Positions 41,461-50,182 of a stretch of 64,000 nucleotides of DNA are shown one piece after another. The notes under the pieces are model-generated. The model was not told where the DNA came from, did not search any database, and saw only the letters and a list, made by a program, of their open reading frames with translations. The first letter of the stretch is position 1, and each line of letters opens with the position of its first letter. Source of the DNA: Polyangiaceae bacterium (GTDB taxonomy: Bacteria; Myxococcota_A; Polyangia; Polyangiales; Polyangiaceae); the NCBI GenBank assembly GCA_029266615.1, contig JAQSWN010000013.1, positions 1 to 64,000 of the forward strand. Reading direction: 5' to 3'. The translations under genes and the position numbers were made by a program.

Positions 41461-42951
41461 TCAAGCTCCAATTCTTTGGTCGTCGCACACGATCCAGGTG
41501 TCTTTACTGCCCCCGCCTTGGGACGAGTTCACTACGAGAGAACCTTTGCGGAGCGCGACTCGCGTGAGGCCTCCGCGAGTGACGTACCCCGTCTCGCCGC
41601 TGAGCACGAACGGTCGCAAGTCGAGATGTCTCGGCTCGACGCCGTCTTCGCAGAGCGTGGGCGCGGTCGACAAGGAAACGATGGGCTGGGCCACGAAGTT
41701 TCGCGGGTTCGCCAGCACCGCTTCGCGGCAGCGCGCGCGTTCGAGCACGCTCGCCGCGCTGCCGACCATGATGCCGTATCCGCCCGACTCATTGACCGGC
41801 TTCACCACGAAGGATTCGAGGTCGCTCAGCACATGCTGGCGATGCGCAGCGTCGATCATGCGGTACGTTTCGACGTTCTGTATCAGGGGTTCTTCGCCGA
41901 GGTAGTAGCGGATGAGATCCGGCACGTAGGAGCAAACCAGCTTATCGTCGGCGACCCCCGCCCCCGGCGCGTTGGCGATGGCGACCTTGCCCGCCTGCCA
42001 AGCACGTAGCAGGCCCGCACAGCCGACGAGCGACGCCGCGTCCAAGACCGCGGGGTCCAGGAAGGCATCGTCGACACGTCGGTAAACGACGTGCACCCGC
42101 TCCAGCCCGGAGATGGTCTTCATGTAAACGCAGTCATCGTCGAGAACGACGAGGTCGTGCCCGCGGACCAGCTCAACCCCTAGCTGCTGCGCCAGGTAGC
42201 AGTGCTCGAAGTACGCAGAGTTGTACGGGCCCGGCGTGAGCAGCACCACCGTCGGGTCGGCGACGTTGTTCGGAGCGAGGCTCTGCAGGAGGCCCGATAG
42301 GCGACTCGGATAGCCGTCCACCGGCTGAATTCGCTGCGCCTCGAACAACTCGGGAAATACGCACTTCGTGACCGCACGATTCTCCAGCATGTAGGAGACG
42401 CCGGAGGGGATTCTCAGGTTGTCCTCCAGCACGTACAGCGTCCCGTCGTCGTCTCGAACGAGGTCGCTGCCGCAGACGTGAGCCCAGACGCCGAACTTCG
42501 GCCTGACGCCTACGCATGCAGGCAGAAAGTGCTTGGAGCTCGCCAGCACCTCGGCCGGAAACACCCCGGACTTTATGACGCGCTGAGCGTTGTAAACGTC
42601 GTCGATGAAGAGGTTCAGCGCTCGCACGCGCTGCTCCAGGCCCCGTGCGACGCGGTCCCACTCGCTCTCGGCAATGATGCGGGGGATGACGTCGAATGGC
42701 CAGTCCCGGTCCACGTTCTGCCGCTCCGAGTAGACGGTGAAAGTAATGCCCAGCGCCCTGATCGTGGACTCTGCTGCGCGCTGCCGCGCCCGCAGCTCCT
42801 CGACGGTCATGCGGCTCAGGAGTGCCCCCACGCGGCCGGCGAACGATCGTGGCTCGCCTTCGCTCGAGACGAGCTCGTCGTAGCCCTTGTTTACGGAGTA
42901 GTTGAGAAAGCTCACGACTCGGGCAAGAGCAAGGCGCGCGCCAATCGTCAC
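41461..42951 (-). CDS. Circularly permuted ATP-grasp type 2 protein
   Basis: 496 residues from GTG 42951. Recognisable blocks are YDELVSSEGEPRSF, FTVYSERQNVDRDWPFDVIPRI (in part), DDDGTLYVLEDNLRIPSGVSY, LTPGPYNSAYFEH, VHVVYRRVDDAFLDP, FVVKPVNESGGYGIMVG and HLDLRPFVL. This family is predicted to ligate amino acids or peptides (amidoligases), commonly encoded with Alpha-E and transglutaminase proteins. Here the Alpha-E partner follows at once but no transglutaminase is present. GTG codons slightly downstream could also serve as start. Confidence 0.87.
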   Translation of the reverse strand: MTIGARLALARVVSFLNYSVNKGYDELVSSEGEPRSFAGRVGALLSRMTVEELRARQRAAESTIRALGITFTVYSERQNVDRDWPFDVIPRIIAESEWDRVARGLEQRVRALNLFIDDVYNAQRVIKSGVFPAEVLASSKHFLPACVGVRPKFGVWAHVCGSDLVRDDDGTLYVLEDNLRIPSGVSYMLENRAVTKCVFPELFEAQRIQPVDGYPSRLSGLLQSLAPNNVADPTVVLLTPGPYNSAYFEHCYLAQQLGVELVRGHDLVVLDDDCVYMKTISGLERVHVVYRRVDDAFLDPAVLDAASLVGCAGLLRAWQAGKVAIANAPGAGVADDKLVCSYVPDLIRYYLGEEPLIQNVETYRMIDAAHRQHVLSDLESFVVKPVNESGGYGIMVGSAASVLERARCREAVLANPRNFVAQPIVSLSTAPTLCEDGVEPRHLDLRPFVLSGETGYVTRGGLTRVALRKGSLVVNSSQGGGSKDTWIVCDDQRIGA

Positions 42952-43080
42952 CCCACGCGCATAGACCGGTCAAAAGCGACGCGAAACATCGGGGCAACGC
43001 GCAATGCCCGCGAGGTGGCGCAGCGATTGCGCACGCAGTGCTCGTTTCGTAGCTGGTGTAGAAGTTGCCTAGGGGCGGGC

Positions 43081-43485
43081 ATGGACGACGACTCCGAAAG
43101 CCTCTCCACACTGTCACTCGCCGAGGTGATGAGCATGCCTGCCATCGCGATCGGACCCGACCTGAGCGCCGCGGAGCTGCGGCTGTTGGCCCAAGAGCAC
43201 GAGATTCACCACTTCCCCATCGTGCACGAGGGCAGGCTCGTGGGGATCGTCTGCGTGAGCGACTTGGAGGGAGACGCCCCGGAACACCCGGTCATGGATA
43301 GAGCTTGGCGGCACGTCGTCACGGCGACGCCACCGAGCTCTGCCGACGACGCAGCGAGGCTCATGCGGCTGCACGGCGTAAACTCCGTGGTCGTGGCAGA
43401 TGAAGAGGGAGTCTGGGGCATCGTCACGCGTGACGACCTGCTCGAAGCCGATCCGGAGTTGGCGAGACTGCTGGTAGACTCATGA
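43081..43485 (+). CDS. Small protein of two CBS domains
   Basis: 134 residues: CBS1 is SLAEVMSMPAIAIGPDLSAA with IHHFPIVHEGRLVGIVCVSD (in part), CBS2 runs from VVTATPPSSADDAARLMRLHGVNSVVVAD (in part) to GIVTRDDLLEADP. Paired CBS modules bind adenine nucleotides. Alone they act as regulators of partner proteins. The gene is divergent from the ATP-grasp operon (130 bp apart). The frame is open far upstream but that part is antisense to ATP-grasp; ATG 43081 is the start. Confidence 0.85.
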   Translation: MDDDSESLSTLSLAEVMSMPAIAIGPDLSAAELRLLAQEHEIHHFPIVHEGRLVGIVCVSDLEGDAPEHPVMDRAWRHVVTATPPSSADDAARLMRLHGVNSVVVADEEGVWGIVTRDDLLEADPELARLLVDS

Positions 43486-43726
43486 GCGCGGGACGTCCGG
43501 TGGGCGCAAGTGGTGCGCCGGACGCGGCGGAGTGCTCCGCTTCTGCGCGCTCGCACGCAGGTTCGTGCGGCGAATCCCGGCTCTTTCGGGGCGGGCGCAA
43601 GATTGTCGTAGCGACGCTAAACTCGCGCCTCGCATCGGTGACGGCCGTGTTTCGCGCCGCGCGCCATCGTGAATAACGCAACTAGGTGGGGTTGGCCTGC
43701 CGTGTGCAAAGGGTCACGCCATTCCG

Positions 43727-46700
43727 ATGCAAACTCACTCCGAAGACACGAAGCCGCTCGAGCTCAACCGTTATGTGAACCTGAAGCTCGCCGCGCTCGG
43801 CGTACCCACTAGCGCCGAAGTCGGTGACGGCGAGTTCCTGGAAGTCACCCGCCCGCTCCTACGCAATCATTTCGAGAAGGACGAGCTGCTTGGCTGGCCG
43901 CTGTGCCCCGTGGATCGGCGCATTCAGAGCTACCTCGAGAGTTACTTGAACGACGTGAGCCCGGACGGCGTACCCCAGCTCCCCCGCCGAACTTTGGTGC
44001 TGGACCGGCAGGGACTTGGGCGGTTGCTGTCCCTGCCGAATAAAGGTGACGAGTTCAGGTCGCCGTTCCTCACGTCGTATCGCATCGAACAGGGCGTGCT
44101 GCATAACCCCAAGAGTGATAGGCGGACCACCAAGGGCGTGTTTCACGTCGCGGAGGGCGGCTTCCCGGTGCCTGTCGACAAGCAGGCGGTCCCGAAGCAG
44201 ACCTTGGCGCGGCTGCTCGCGGCTGCGTTCGCGCCGCCGCCAGACGTACTCACGCTGCCGTTCACGGCGGCGGAGCCCGAGGGCGCGCAGCTCTTCGTCT
44301 CGCTGCTCCTACGTCCGCTGGTGTGCCCAGCGACCGCGACCGAGCCGGAAAAGCGCATGGAGGTGCGTTTCATTGCCCCCGGTAGCCTCGTGAGCAATCT
44401 GGACTTCGTCGAAAGCATCTTCGGGAATGCGGGCGACCCCTTTCTGAGCGAAAACGATGCCGCCCTGGATCCCGCTTCTTGGACCGGTCACACCGGCTGC
44501 GTGATCCTGGCCCCGCACCTCGTCGGCCTCAAAAAGGTCGACGTCGGCCTGCCGCACTACGACATCGCCACCGAGCGCCAGCGCCGCGACGGCATGTGCT
44601 ACCGCGACGCCGACGAGCTCTACAATGACGGCAATGCGTTCAAGATCACTTGCCGCGACTCTCGCGGCGTGATCGTGACCGTGATCGCCGACAACTATTA
44701 TGGTTACTGCAAAAAAGAGGTGAAGACGCAAATCAGCTACTCAGCCAACTTGTTCGGTTCGTGCGAAGAAGAGCACGCTGGCGGAGTGCTGGCCTTCCCG
44801 AGCTACGTTCTCGGTCTCACCTTCCATGCCAGCGCCGGCCTTGAGCTCAAGCCCACCACGTTCGTGAAAGCGCTCGAGCTCTTGGGAGAGCGGGCTCGAC
44901 TCCAGCCCGAAGGCTACGCTGTAGACGCCGCGTACGCGGACGTCTTTTACGTTCCCGAGGACGCCGCGTTCAGCGTGCAAGAAGGGTTGGTGCGCTTCCG
45001 TGCCGGCGGCGAAGAGCGGACGCTGACACTGCGGCCCGAGCACGTGTTCGTGCTACCGTCCGGCTACCGCGTTCAGCTCGAGAAGCACCCGCACGGGCCG
45101 TTTTTTCGCCTCGTCGGTACACGGGCGGAGGGCGTGCTCTGCCACAAGCCGTGCACGGTGTCAGGTGGCGGCAAGAGCGAAATTTCGAAGTCGCTCAAGC
45201 CGATGCTGCAGCCCGCGCCCGTATTCGTAAAAGACTTCGACCACGACTTGGCCAAGGTGGTCGAGATCTGCAAGCGCGACTTCTCCGGTTGTTTCAGAGA
45301 GCCCCCGGTGGACGGCAGAGCTACGCGTGCGCTGCTGAGCCCCGAGCGGTCACTCGGCTCGGTGGTCAAGTTGCTGACTCCCTCCAGCGACTACACGGAC
45401 GAGCACAACGCCTGGTTGCACGCTCTCCCTCAAACGATTCGAGAGCTCGTGTTCATAGTGAAGCGCCTCTATCGGCCGGAGTGGGGGGACGACATTCGAG
45501 CGCACTTCAGCGTGGACAGCGTCAATGGTTACGCGGGCCACGAGCTCCGCTTCGAGCAACAGCGGCTGCTCACGAACCAGTTGCGCGTTGGCTTCGAGGC
45601 GGGGAGTGCCACGTGGCGCATGTTCAAGCTACGGCCCGATTTTCGGCCGAGCGACAAGGTCCAGATGGAGGACGACATCACCGCCTCCGCGGTCGTGCCC
45701 CGGACGCACGTCCACGGCCTCTCCGCCGGCCACCCCCGCCAGAGCGTGAAGATTGTCGCAAACTGCGAAGAGTACCTGTTTCAGCGGCCGGACGACGCGG
45801 TCCTTCGGGGCTTCGACGCCCAGGCAGAGGCCGACCTGGCCACTCCGGGAACGTTCATCACGAACTTCGAGCCACTCGATCGCTCGCAGGCTAGGGCGCT
45901 CGTAGACAAGGTCGCCGAGCTCGAGCTGTTCACGCCGCCCGTCAAGCAGCTCCTCAGCGACTTCGTACATACGCCTCGCACCAGCTACGTCGTGTCCTCC
46001 GCTCACCCGCGCATGGTAGACGGCAAGCCTTCGAAGAACCCGCGCTATCTGCAGCGCCGACCGGACCGCGTGAACCACCGCGACGCGTACTTGGCCGAGG
46101 TCGTGGGGCGCCTCGACGGAGAGGTGCCGCTCGACAAGCCACTGCTGAAGGTCGTGCACGCGGTGCTCTCTGGCCGCCGCGCGAACCGGGCGCAGCCAGA
46201 GATCTCCTTGCCGCCCCTCGCGGCGTTCGGCCCACTGCACTACCAAGAGCTCCCTGAGCTGTTCATGGACTTCCTGAGCAGCTTGACGGGCAAGTCGCCG
46301 TCCACGACCGGCTTCGGCAGCGAAGGAGCGCTGACCAAGGCGCCGTTCAACGCGGTTTGGCCCGTCGTCGACATGAACAACGCGGTGGTCTCCGCCATCC
46401 TGACCGAGTACGCTGGCTTCACGAGCGTCGCCGGTCAATTGGGGCCGCGCTACCGAGTGGACCACGACGTGAGCATGCTCGTGCCGGAGGTTTGGTGCCG
46501 CATGAGCGAGCGCGAGCGCGAGGCCGGGTTCCTCATCGAGAACGGCTACTTGGAGAAGGTCGACGACTTCGAGCTCGGGGGTCGCACGGTGCTCGCCAGC
46601 CGGCTCGGCTACCGCATCACGCCCCGCTTCGTGGAACGCTTCTTGGGTCGAATCTTTCAAACGCCCAACGCGGTCTTCAGTGAGGACATGCTACGGCCCG

Positions 46701-47161
46701 AGCTGCAAGGGCTCGAGTCCTACGCCGCCGGCATCGACGCGATCGTCGACACCCAGACCCGAGTCGCACGCGGCTATTTCGAAGACGGCAGCGTCGAGGC
46801 GGCCTGTCCGCCGCTCAAGGCCTTGCTGCACATCATGGCGCACGGCCAGTACCAAGGCATGGCCATCGACGACCCGTGCTTCAGAGCGCTGTTCGCGCGC
46901 GCGGTCGTGGTGAAGAGCGATTGGTACCGCGAGCGGCTCGTCACCAAACAACGCCGCGACATCGAGCTATTTCGCCGCCACGCCGCTGCCCTCGACGAGA
47001 AGCTTCGTGGCGCGGCTCGGCCCTCCCCGGAGCTGCTCGAGCGGCGAAGGTTCGTCGCGCGGGAGCTCGAGCGAGTGAGCTCCAGCGCTTATGTAGACGA
47101 GCTGGTCGGCACTATCGGTGCGGACCCCTTCCACGGCCAGTCCGACGGCACCTTGAGCTGA
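43727..47161 (+). CDS. Probable PPi-dependent phosphoenolpyruvate carboxykinase
   Basis: A 1144-residue cytoplasmic protein without signal or membrane helices. Its length and blocks such as DNYYGYCKKEVKTQISYSA (~322-340), EEEHAGGVLAFPSY and CHKPCTVSGGGKSEISKS (472-489, P-loop-like) match my recollection of PPi-type PEPCK (EC 4.1.1.38) of Entamoeba and propionibacteria, which interconverts PEP, CO2 and phosphate with oxaloacetate and PPi. It shows no general similarity to ATP- or GTP-PEPCK. The following gene, 21 bp downstream, is an AspT-type dicarboxylate antiporter, which fits C4-acid metabolism. If not PPi-PEPCK, it is a large uncharacterised enzyme. Confidence 0.68.
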   Translation: MQTHSEDTKPLELNRYVNLKLAALGVPTSAEVGDGEFLEVTRPLLRNHFEKDELLGWPLCPVDRRIQSYLESYLNDVSPDGVPQLPRRTLVLDRQGLGRLLSLPNKGDEFRSPFLTSYRIEQGVLHNPKSDRRTTKGVFHVAEGGFPVPVDKQAVPKQTLARLLAAAFAPPPDVLTLPFTAAEPEGAQLFVSLLLRPLVCPATATEPEKRMEVRFIAPGSLVSNLDFVESIFGNAGDPFLSENDAALDPASWTGHTGCVILAPHLVGLKKVDVGLPHYDIATERQRRDGMCYRDADELYNDGNAFKITCRDSRGVIVTVIADNYYGYCKKEVKTQISYSANLFGSCEEEHAGGVLAFPSYVLGLTFHASAGLELKPTTFVKALELLGERARLQPEGYAVDAAYADVFYVPEDAAFSVQEGLVRFRAGGEERTLTLRPEHVFVLPSGYRVQLEKHPHGPFFRLVGTRAEGVLCHKPCTVSGGGKSEISKSLKPMLQPAPVFVKDFDHDLAKVVEICKRDFSGCFREPPVDGRATRALLSPERSLGSVVKLLTPSSDYTDEHNAWLHALPQTIRELVFIVKRLYRPEWGDDIRAHFSVDSVNGYAGHELRFEQQRLLTNQLRVGFEAGSATWRMFKLRPDFRPSDKVQMEDDITASAVVPRTHVHGLSAGHPRQSVKIVANCEEYLFQRPDDAVLRGFDAQAEADLATPGTFITNFEPLDRSQARALVDKVAELELFTPPVKQLLSDFVHTPRTSYVVSSAHPRMVDGKPSKNPRYLQRRPDRVNHRDAYLAEVVGRLDGEVPLDKPLLKVVHAVLSGRRANRAQPEISLPPLAAFGPLHYQELPELFMDFLSSLTGKSPSTTGFGSEGALTKAPFNAVWPVVDMNNAVVSAILTEYAGFTSVAGQLGPRYRVDHDVSMLVPEVWCRMSEREREAGFLIENGYLEKVDDFELGGRTVLASRLGYRITPRFVERFLGRIFQTPNAVFSEDMLRPELQGLESYAAGIDAIVDTQTRVARGYFEDGSVEAACPPLKALLHIMAHGQYQGMAIDDPCFRALFARAVVVKSDWYRERLVTKQRRDIELFRRHAAALDEKLRGAARPSPELLERRRFVARELERVSSSAYVDELVGTIGADPFHGQSDGTLS

Positions 47162-47182
47162 CGTCCGTGAGGCATCATCGTC

Positions 47183-48811
47183 ATGTCGGAATTTCTCGCA
47201 GGGCGCCCGCTCATCGTTCTCTTCGGCGTAGCGGCGCTCGGCTACCTCATCGGTCAAGTTCGCGTGCTCGGTTTTTCACTGGGTGTCGCCGCGGTTCTGT
47301 TCGCTGGCCTGTTCGTCGGTTGGGCCGTGCCGGGCGGCGCGCTTCCAGACCTCGTCGCGCAGCTTGGCCTCGTGCTGTTCGTCTACACGGTGGGGCTCGC
47401 GAGCGGTCCCGGGTTCTTCGCATCGCTGAGGCTGCGGGGCGTGCGCGACAACGGGCTTGCCCTCGTCGCGTTGTGCGCAGCCTTCGGCGTGGCATGGCTG
47501 CTGGGCAGGTTGGCAGGTCTGCCGGGGCCACTGCTGGCCGGGCTTTTCTGCGGCGCGCTCAACAATACACCGGCCCTGGCGGCCATCACCGAGTCCATGC
47601 AAGTCGCCGGCGCCACCGCCGCTGCCCTCGCCGTGCCGGTCTTGGCATACTCCATCTGCTACCCGCTCGGCGCGCTGCTGCCGCTCGTCGCTGTCGCGTT
47701 CGCCCACCGAGTCTTCAAGGTTTCCTATGCGGCGGAGAGCATCTCGCGTGCTTACCGAGGTCACGGCGAAGAAGCGATCGTCAATACGACCGCGCGCGTG
47801 GAGCTCGACTGCGCACAGTCCGCGGGAGAGCTACATCACACACGAAAGTTGAACGTCGTCTTCTGCCGAATCCGGCGAGGGTCGCTGACCAGCGTCGTTC
47901 ACGACGAGACGTTGTTCCAGGTCGGTGATCTCGTTTCTGTCGTCGGTCCATCGAGGGACGTCGACGCCGCGGTGGCGCTTCTCGGCAGCGCCTCCGCGGA
48001 GCACTTGGAGCTCGACCGTTCGGAGCTGACCTACCGGCGTATGTTCGTGTCGAACCCGGAGGTGACGGAGCGTCCACTTAGCCAGCTTCACCTGCCGCAG
48101 CGGTTCGACGCTCTGATTACCCGAGTTCGGCGCGGCGACGTGGACTTAGCCCCGGACGGGCACTTCGAGCTCATGCGGGGGGACCGAGTCCGCGTCGTCG
48201 CGCCAATCGATCGAGTGCACGAGATCGAGCGGCTCTTGGGCGATTCGGCGCGGCGCGTGGCGGAGGTGGACATCATTACCTTCGGTCTCGGGATCGCACT
48301 CGGTCTGCTGCTCGGGGCCGTGAGCATTCCGTTGCCAGGTGGCGCGAGGTTTTCGCTAGGGCTTGCCGGCGGCCCCCTGGTCATGGGTCTGATCCTCGGT
48401 CGGCTTGGACGGACGGGGCCTTTGGTTTGGTCATCGCCGTACGGAGCCAACATGACTTTGCGCCAGTTCGGGGTCGTGCTGTTCCTGGCCGGGGTCGGCT
48501 GCAAAGCAGGCAGCGCACTCTCCGCCGCCACGAGCGTGTCGGTCGTGGAGACCTTACTCCTCGGCGCTACCATTACCGCCACCGTCGTCCTCGTGACGCT
48601 GTTCGTGGGCCGCCGCGTGCTCGGCGTACCGCTGTCGGTTCTGGTCGGGATTTTGGCGGGTATTCAGACTCAACCTGCAGTCCTAGCTTTCGGAGTGGAA
48701 AAGACGGGAAAGGACCTACCGAACGTCGGGTACGCGACCGTCTTCCCCCTCGCGATGATCGCGAAGATTCTGCTCGGTCAGCTGATGCTCCAACTTGGCG
48801 GCGTCCACTAA
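47183..48811 (+). CDS. AspT/YidE-family antiporter with two TrkA-C domains
   Basis: 542 residues: five or six N-terminal membrane helices, a central cytoplasmic region of two TrkA-C (RCK-C) domains (LNVVFCRIRRGSLTS...VGDLVSVVGP; FDALITRVRRGDVDL...RGDRVRVVAP), and five or six C-terminal helices. Motifs LFCGALNNTPALAAI and GANMTLRQFGVVLFLAGVG match the aspartate:alanine exchanger family (TC 2.A.81). Members exchange aspartate or succinate with another acid. Its place after the PEPCK gene suggests C4-dicarboxylate exchange. GAGG lies ~10 bp before ATG 47183. Confidence 0.85.
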   Translation: MSEFLAGRPLIVLFGVAALGYLIGQVRVLGFSLGVAAVLFAGLFVGWAVPGGALPDLVAQLGLVLFVYTVGLASGPGFFASLRLRGVRDNGLALVALCAAFGVAWLLGRLAGLPGPLLAGLFCGALNNTPALAAITESMQVAGATAAALAVPVLAYSICYPLGALLPLVAVAFAHRVFKVSYAAESISRAYRGHGEEAIVNTTARVELDCAQSAGELHHTRKLNVVFCRIRRGSLTSVVHDETLFQVGDLVSVVGPSRDVDAAVALLGSASAEHLELDRSELTYRRMFVSNPEVTERPLSQLHLPQRFDALITRVRRGDVDLAPDGHFELMRGDRVRVVAPIDRVHEIERLLGDSARRVAEVDIITFGLGIALGLLLGAVSIPLPGGARFSLGLAGGPLVMGLILGRLGRTGPLVWSSPYGANMTLRQFGVVLFLAGVGCKAGSALSAATSVSVVETLLLGATITATVVLVTLFVGRRVLGVPLSVLVGILAGIQTQPAVLAFGVEKTGKDLPNVGYATVFPLAMIAKILLGQLMLQLGGVH

Positions 48812-48958
48812 GGGCAGCTCGGCCGCGGATAGGGACCGCCGTGGCGGCGTGCCACGGCGGGGTTCGCCGCGACGACGAGAGTTAGACATTGGGCAACTCG
48901 GCTGCTCCGGCGCGCCGAGTTGCCGCGAGCGCCTCGGGGAGTAGTCCTTAACCCACCT

Positions 48959-50182
48959 TTGGAGCTACGTAAAAAGCTCAGCATTTTGGCCGACGCCGCG
49001 AAGTACGATGCCTCGTGTGCGAGCAGCGGCTCGAAGCGCGCGACTCCGGAGCAGGGGCTGGGCAACACGAATGGGATGGGCATTTGCCACAGCTACACGC
49101 CGGACGGCCGTTGCGTTTCGCTGCTGAAGATTCTGCTCACCAATAGCTGCAGCTACGACTGCCAGTACTGTATCAACCGCAGCTCAAGTGATGTTCCGCG
49201 TGCGCGCTTCACGCCGGAGGAAGTCGCGAACCTGACCCTCGACTTCTACCGCCGGAACTACATCGAAGGCTTGTTCCTAAGCTCCGGCGTGCTCAAGTCC
49301 CCGGACGACACGATGCAGCAGCTGATCGAGGTGGCTCGGCTGCTGCGGGAGGAGCACCGCTTCGGCGGCTACATTCACCTCAAGGCGGCGCCCGGGGTGA
49401 GCGCGGAGCTCCTCGAGCGCGCCGGGACGCTCGCAGACCGCGTCAGCGTCAACGTAGAGCTCCCGACCGTGCGGGACCTCTCGGCCCTGGCTCCCGAAAA
49501 AAAGATGCCGCAAATCGAGAGCTCGATGAGCGCGCTCCGCGAAGCGCAGGTGGCGCGCGCGGACGAGCCGACGCGGTTCTTGCCGGCCGGGCAGAGCACG
49601 CAGATGGTCATCGGCGCGACGCCCGCGACGGACGCAGAGATTCTGCGAACGGCCGATCACCTTTACCGGTCGTTCAAGCTGCGCCGCGTCTATTACTCCG
49701 GCTACAGCCCCATCCCTCGGGCCGACGCTCGCCTGCCCGCGGAGCGTGCGCCGCTGGTGCGGGAGCATCGGCTCTATCAAGCCGACTGGCTGATTCGCCA
49801 CTACGGGTTTCGTCCGCAAGAGCTCACGGCGGACAACCTGGACTTGAACCGCGATCCGAAGCTCGCCTGGGCGCTCGCGCACCGTGAGTTCTTCCCGGTG
49901 GACCTCAACCGGGCGCCGCGTGAAGCGCTGCTCCGCGTTCCGGGCCTCGGTGTGCGGAACGTGGACCGCGTGCTCGCGCTGCGCCGGCATCGCGCCGTGC
50001 GGTTCGAAGACTTGAAGCGGCTCCGCGCGGCGGTGGAACGGCTCGCCCCGTTCGTCGTCACCGCGGACGCCGAGCAGCGCCATAAGCCAATACGGCTTTT
50101 GGACTCTTCCAAATTGGGGGAGCCGCCGGCTCAGCTGGATCTGTTCGCGGTGGCGAAGAGTGCACACGGCGGACAGCTTTGA
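48959..50182 (+). CDS. Radical SAM protein, predicted DNA modification/repair
   Basis: About 407 residues from TTG 48959, where similarity to the family begins (LELRKKLSILADAAKYDASC); TTG 48920 would add 13 residues. CSYDCQYC gives the CxxxCxxC site for the [4Fe-4S] cluster that cleaves SAM. GLFLSSGVLKSPDDTMQQL and YYSGYSPIP follow the family (TIGR03916-like). A C-terminal helix-hairpin-helix (NRAPREALLRVPGLGVRNVD) points to DNA binding. It overlaps udgX by four bases (TTGA); this pair recurs in bacteria and is inferred to act on damaged or modified DNA. Confidence 0.85.
   Translation: MELRKKLSILADAAKYDASCASSGSKRATPEQGLGNTNGMGICHSYTPDGRCVSLLKILLTNSCSYDCQYCINRSSSDVPRARFTPEEVANLTLDFYRRNYIEGLFLSSGVLKSPDDTMQQLIEVARLLREEHRFGGYIHLKAAPGVSAELLERAGTLADRVSVNVELPTVRDLSALAPEKKMPQIESSMSALREAQVARADEPTRFLPAGQSTQMVIGATPATDAEILRTADHLYRSFKLRRVYYSGYSPIPRADARLPAERAPLVREHRLYQADWLIRHYGFRPQELTADNLDLNRDPKLAWALAHREFFPVDLNRAPREALLRVPGLGVRNVDRVLALRRHRAVRFEDLKRLRAAVERLAPFVVTADAEQRHKPIRLLDSSKLGEPPAQLDLFAVAKSAHGGQL

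Noticed and set aside
42478-43080. Long in-frame extension upstream of the CBS gene
   Set aside because: It is antisense to the convincing ATP-grasp gene and has no recognisable domain; ATG 43081 begins the CBS domain directly.
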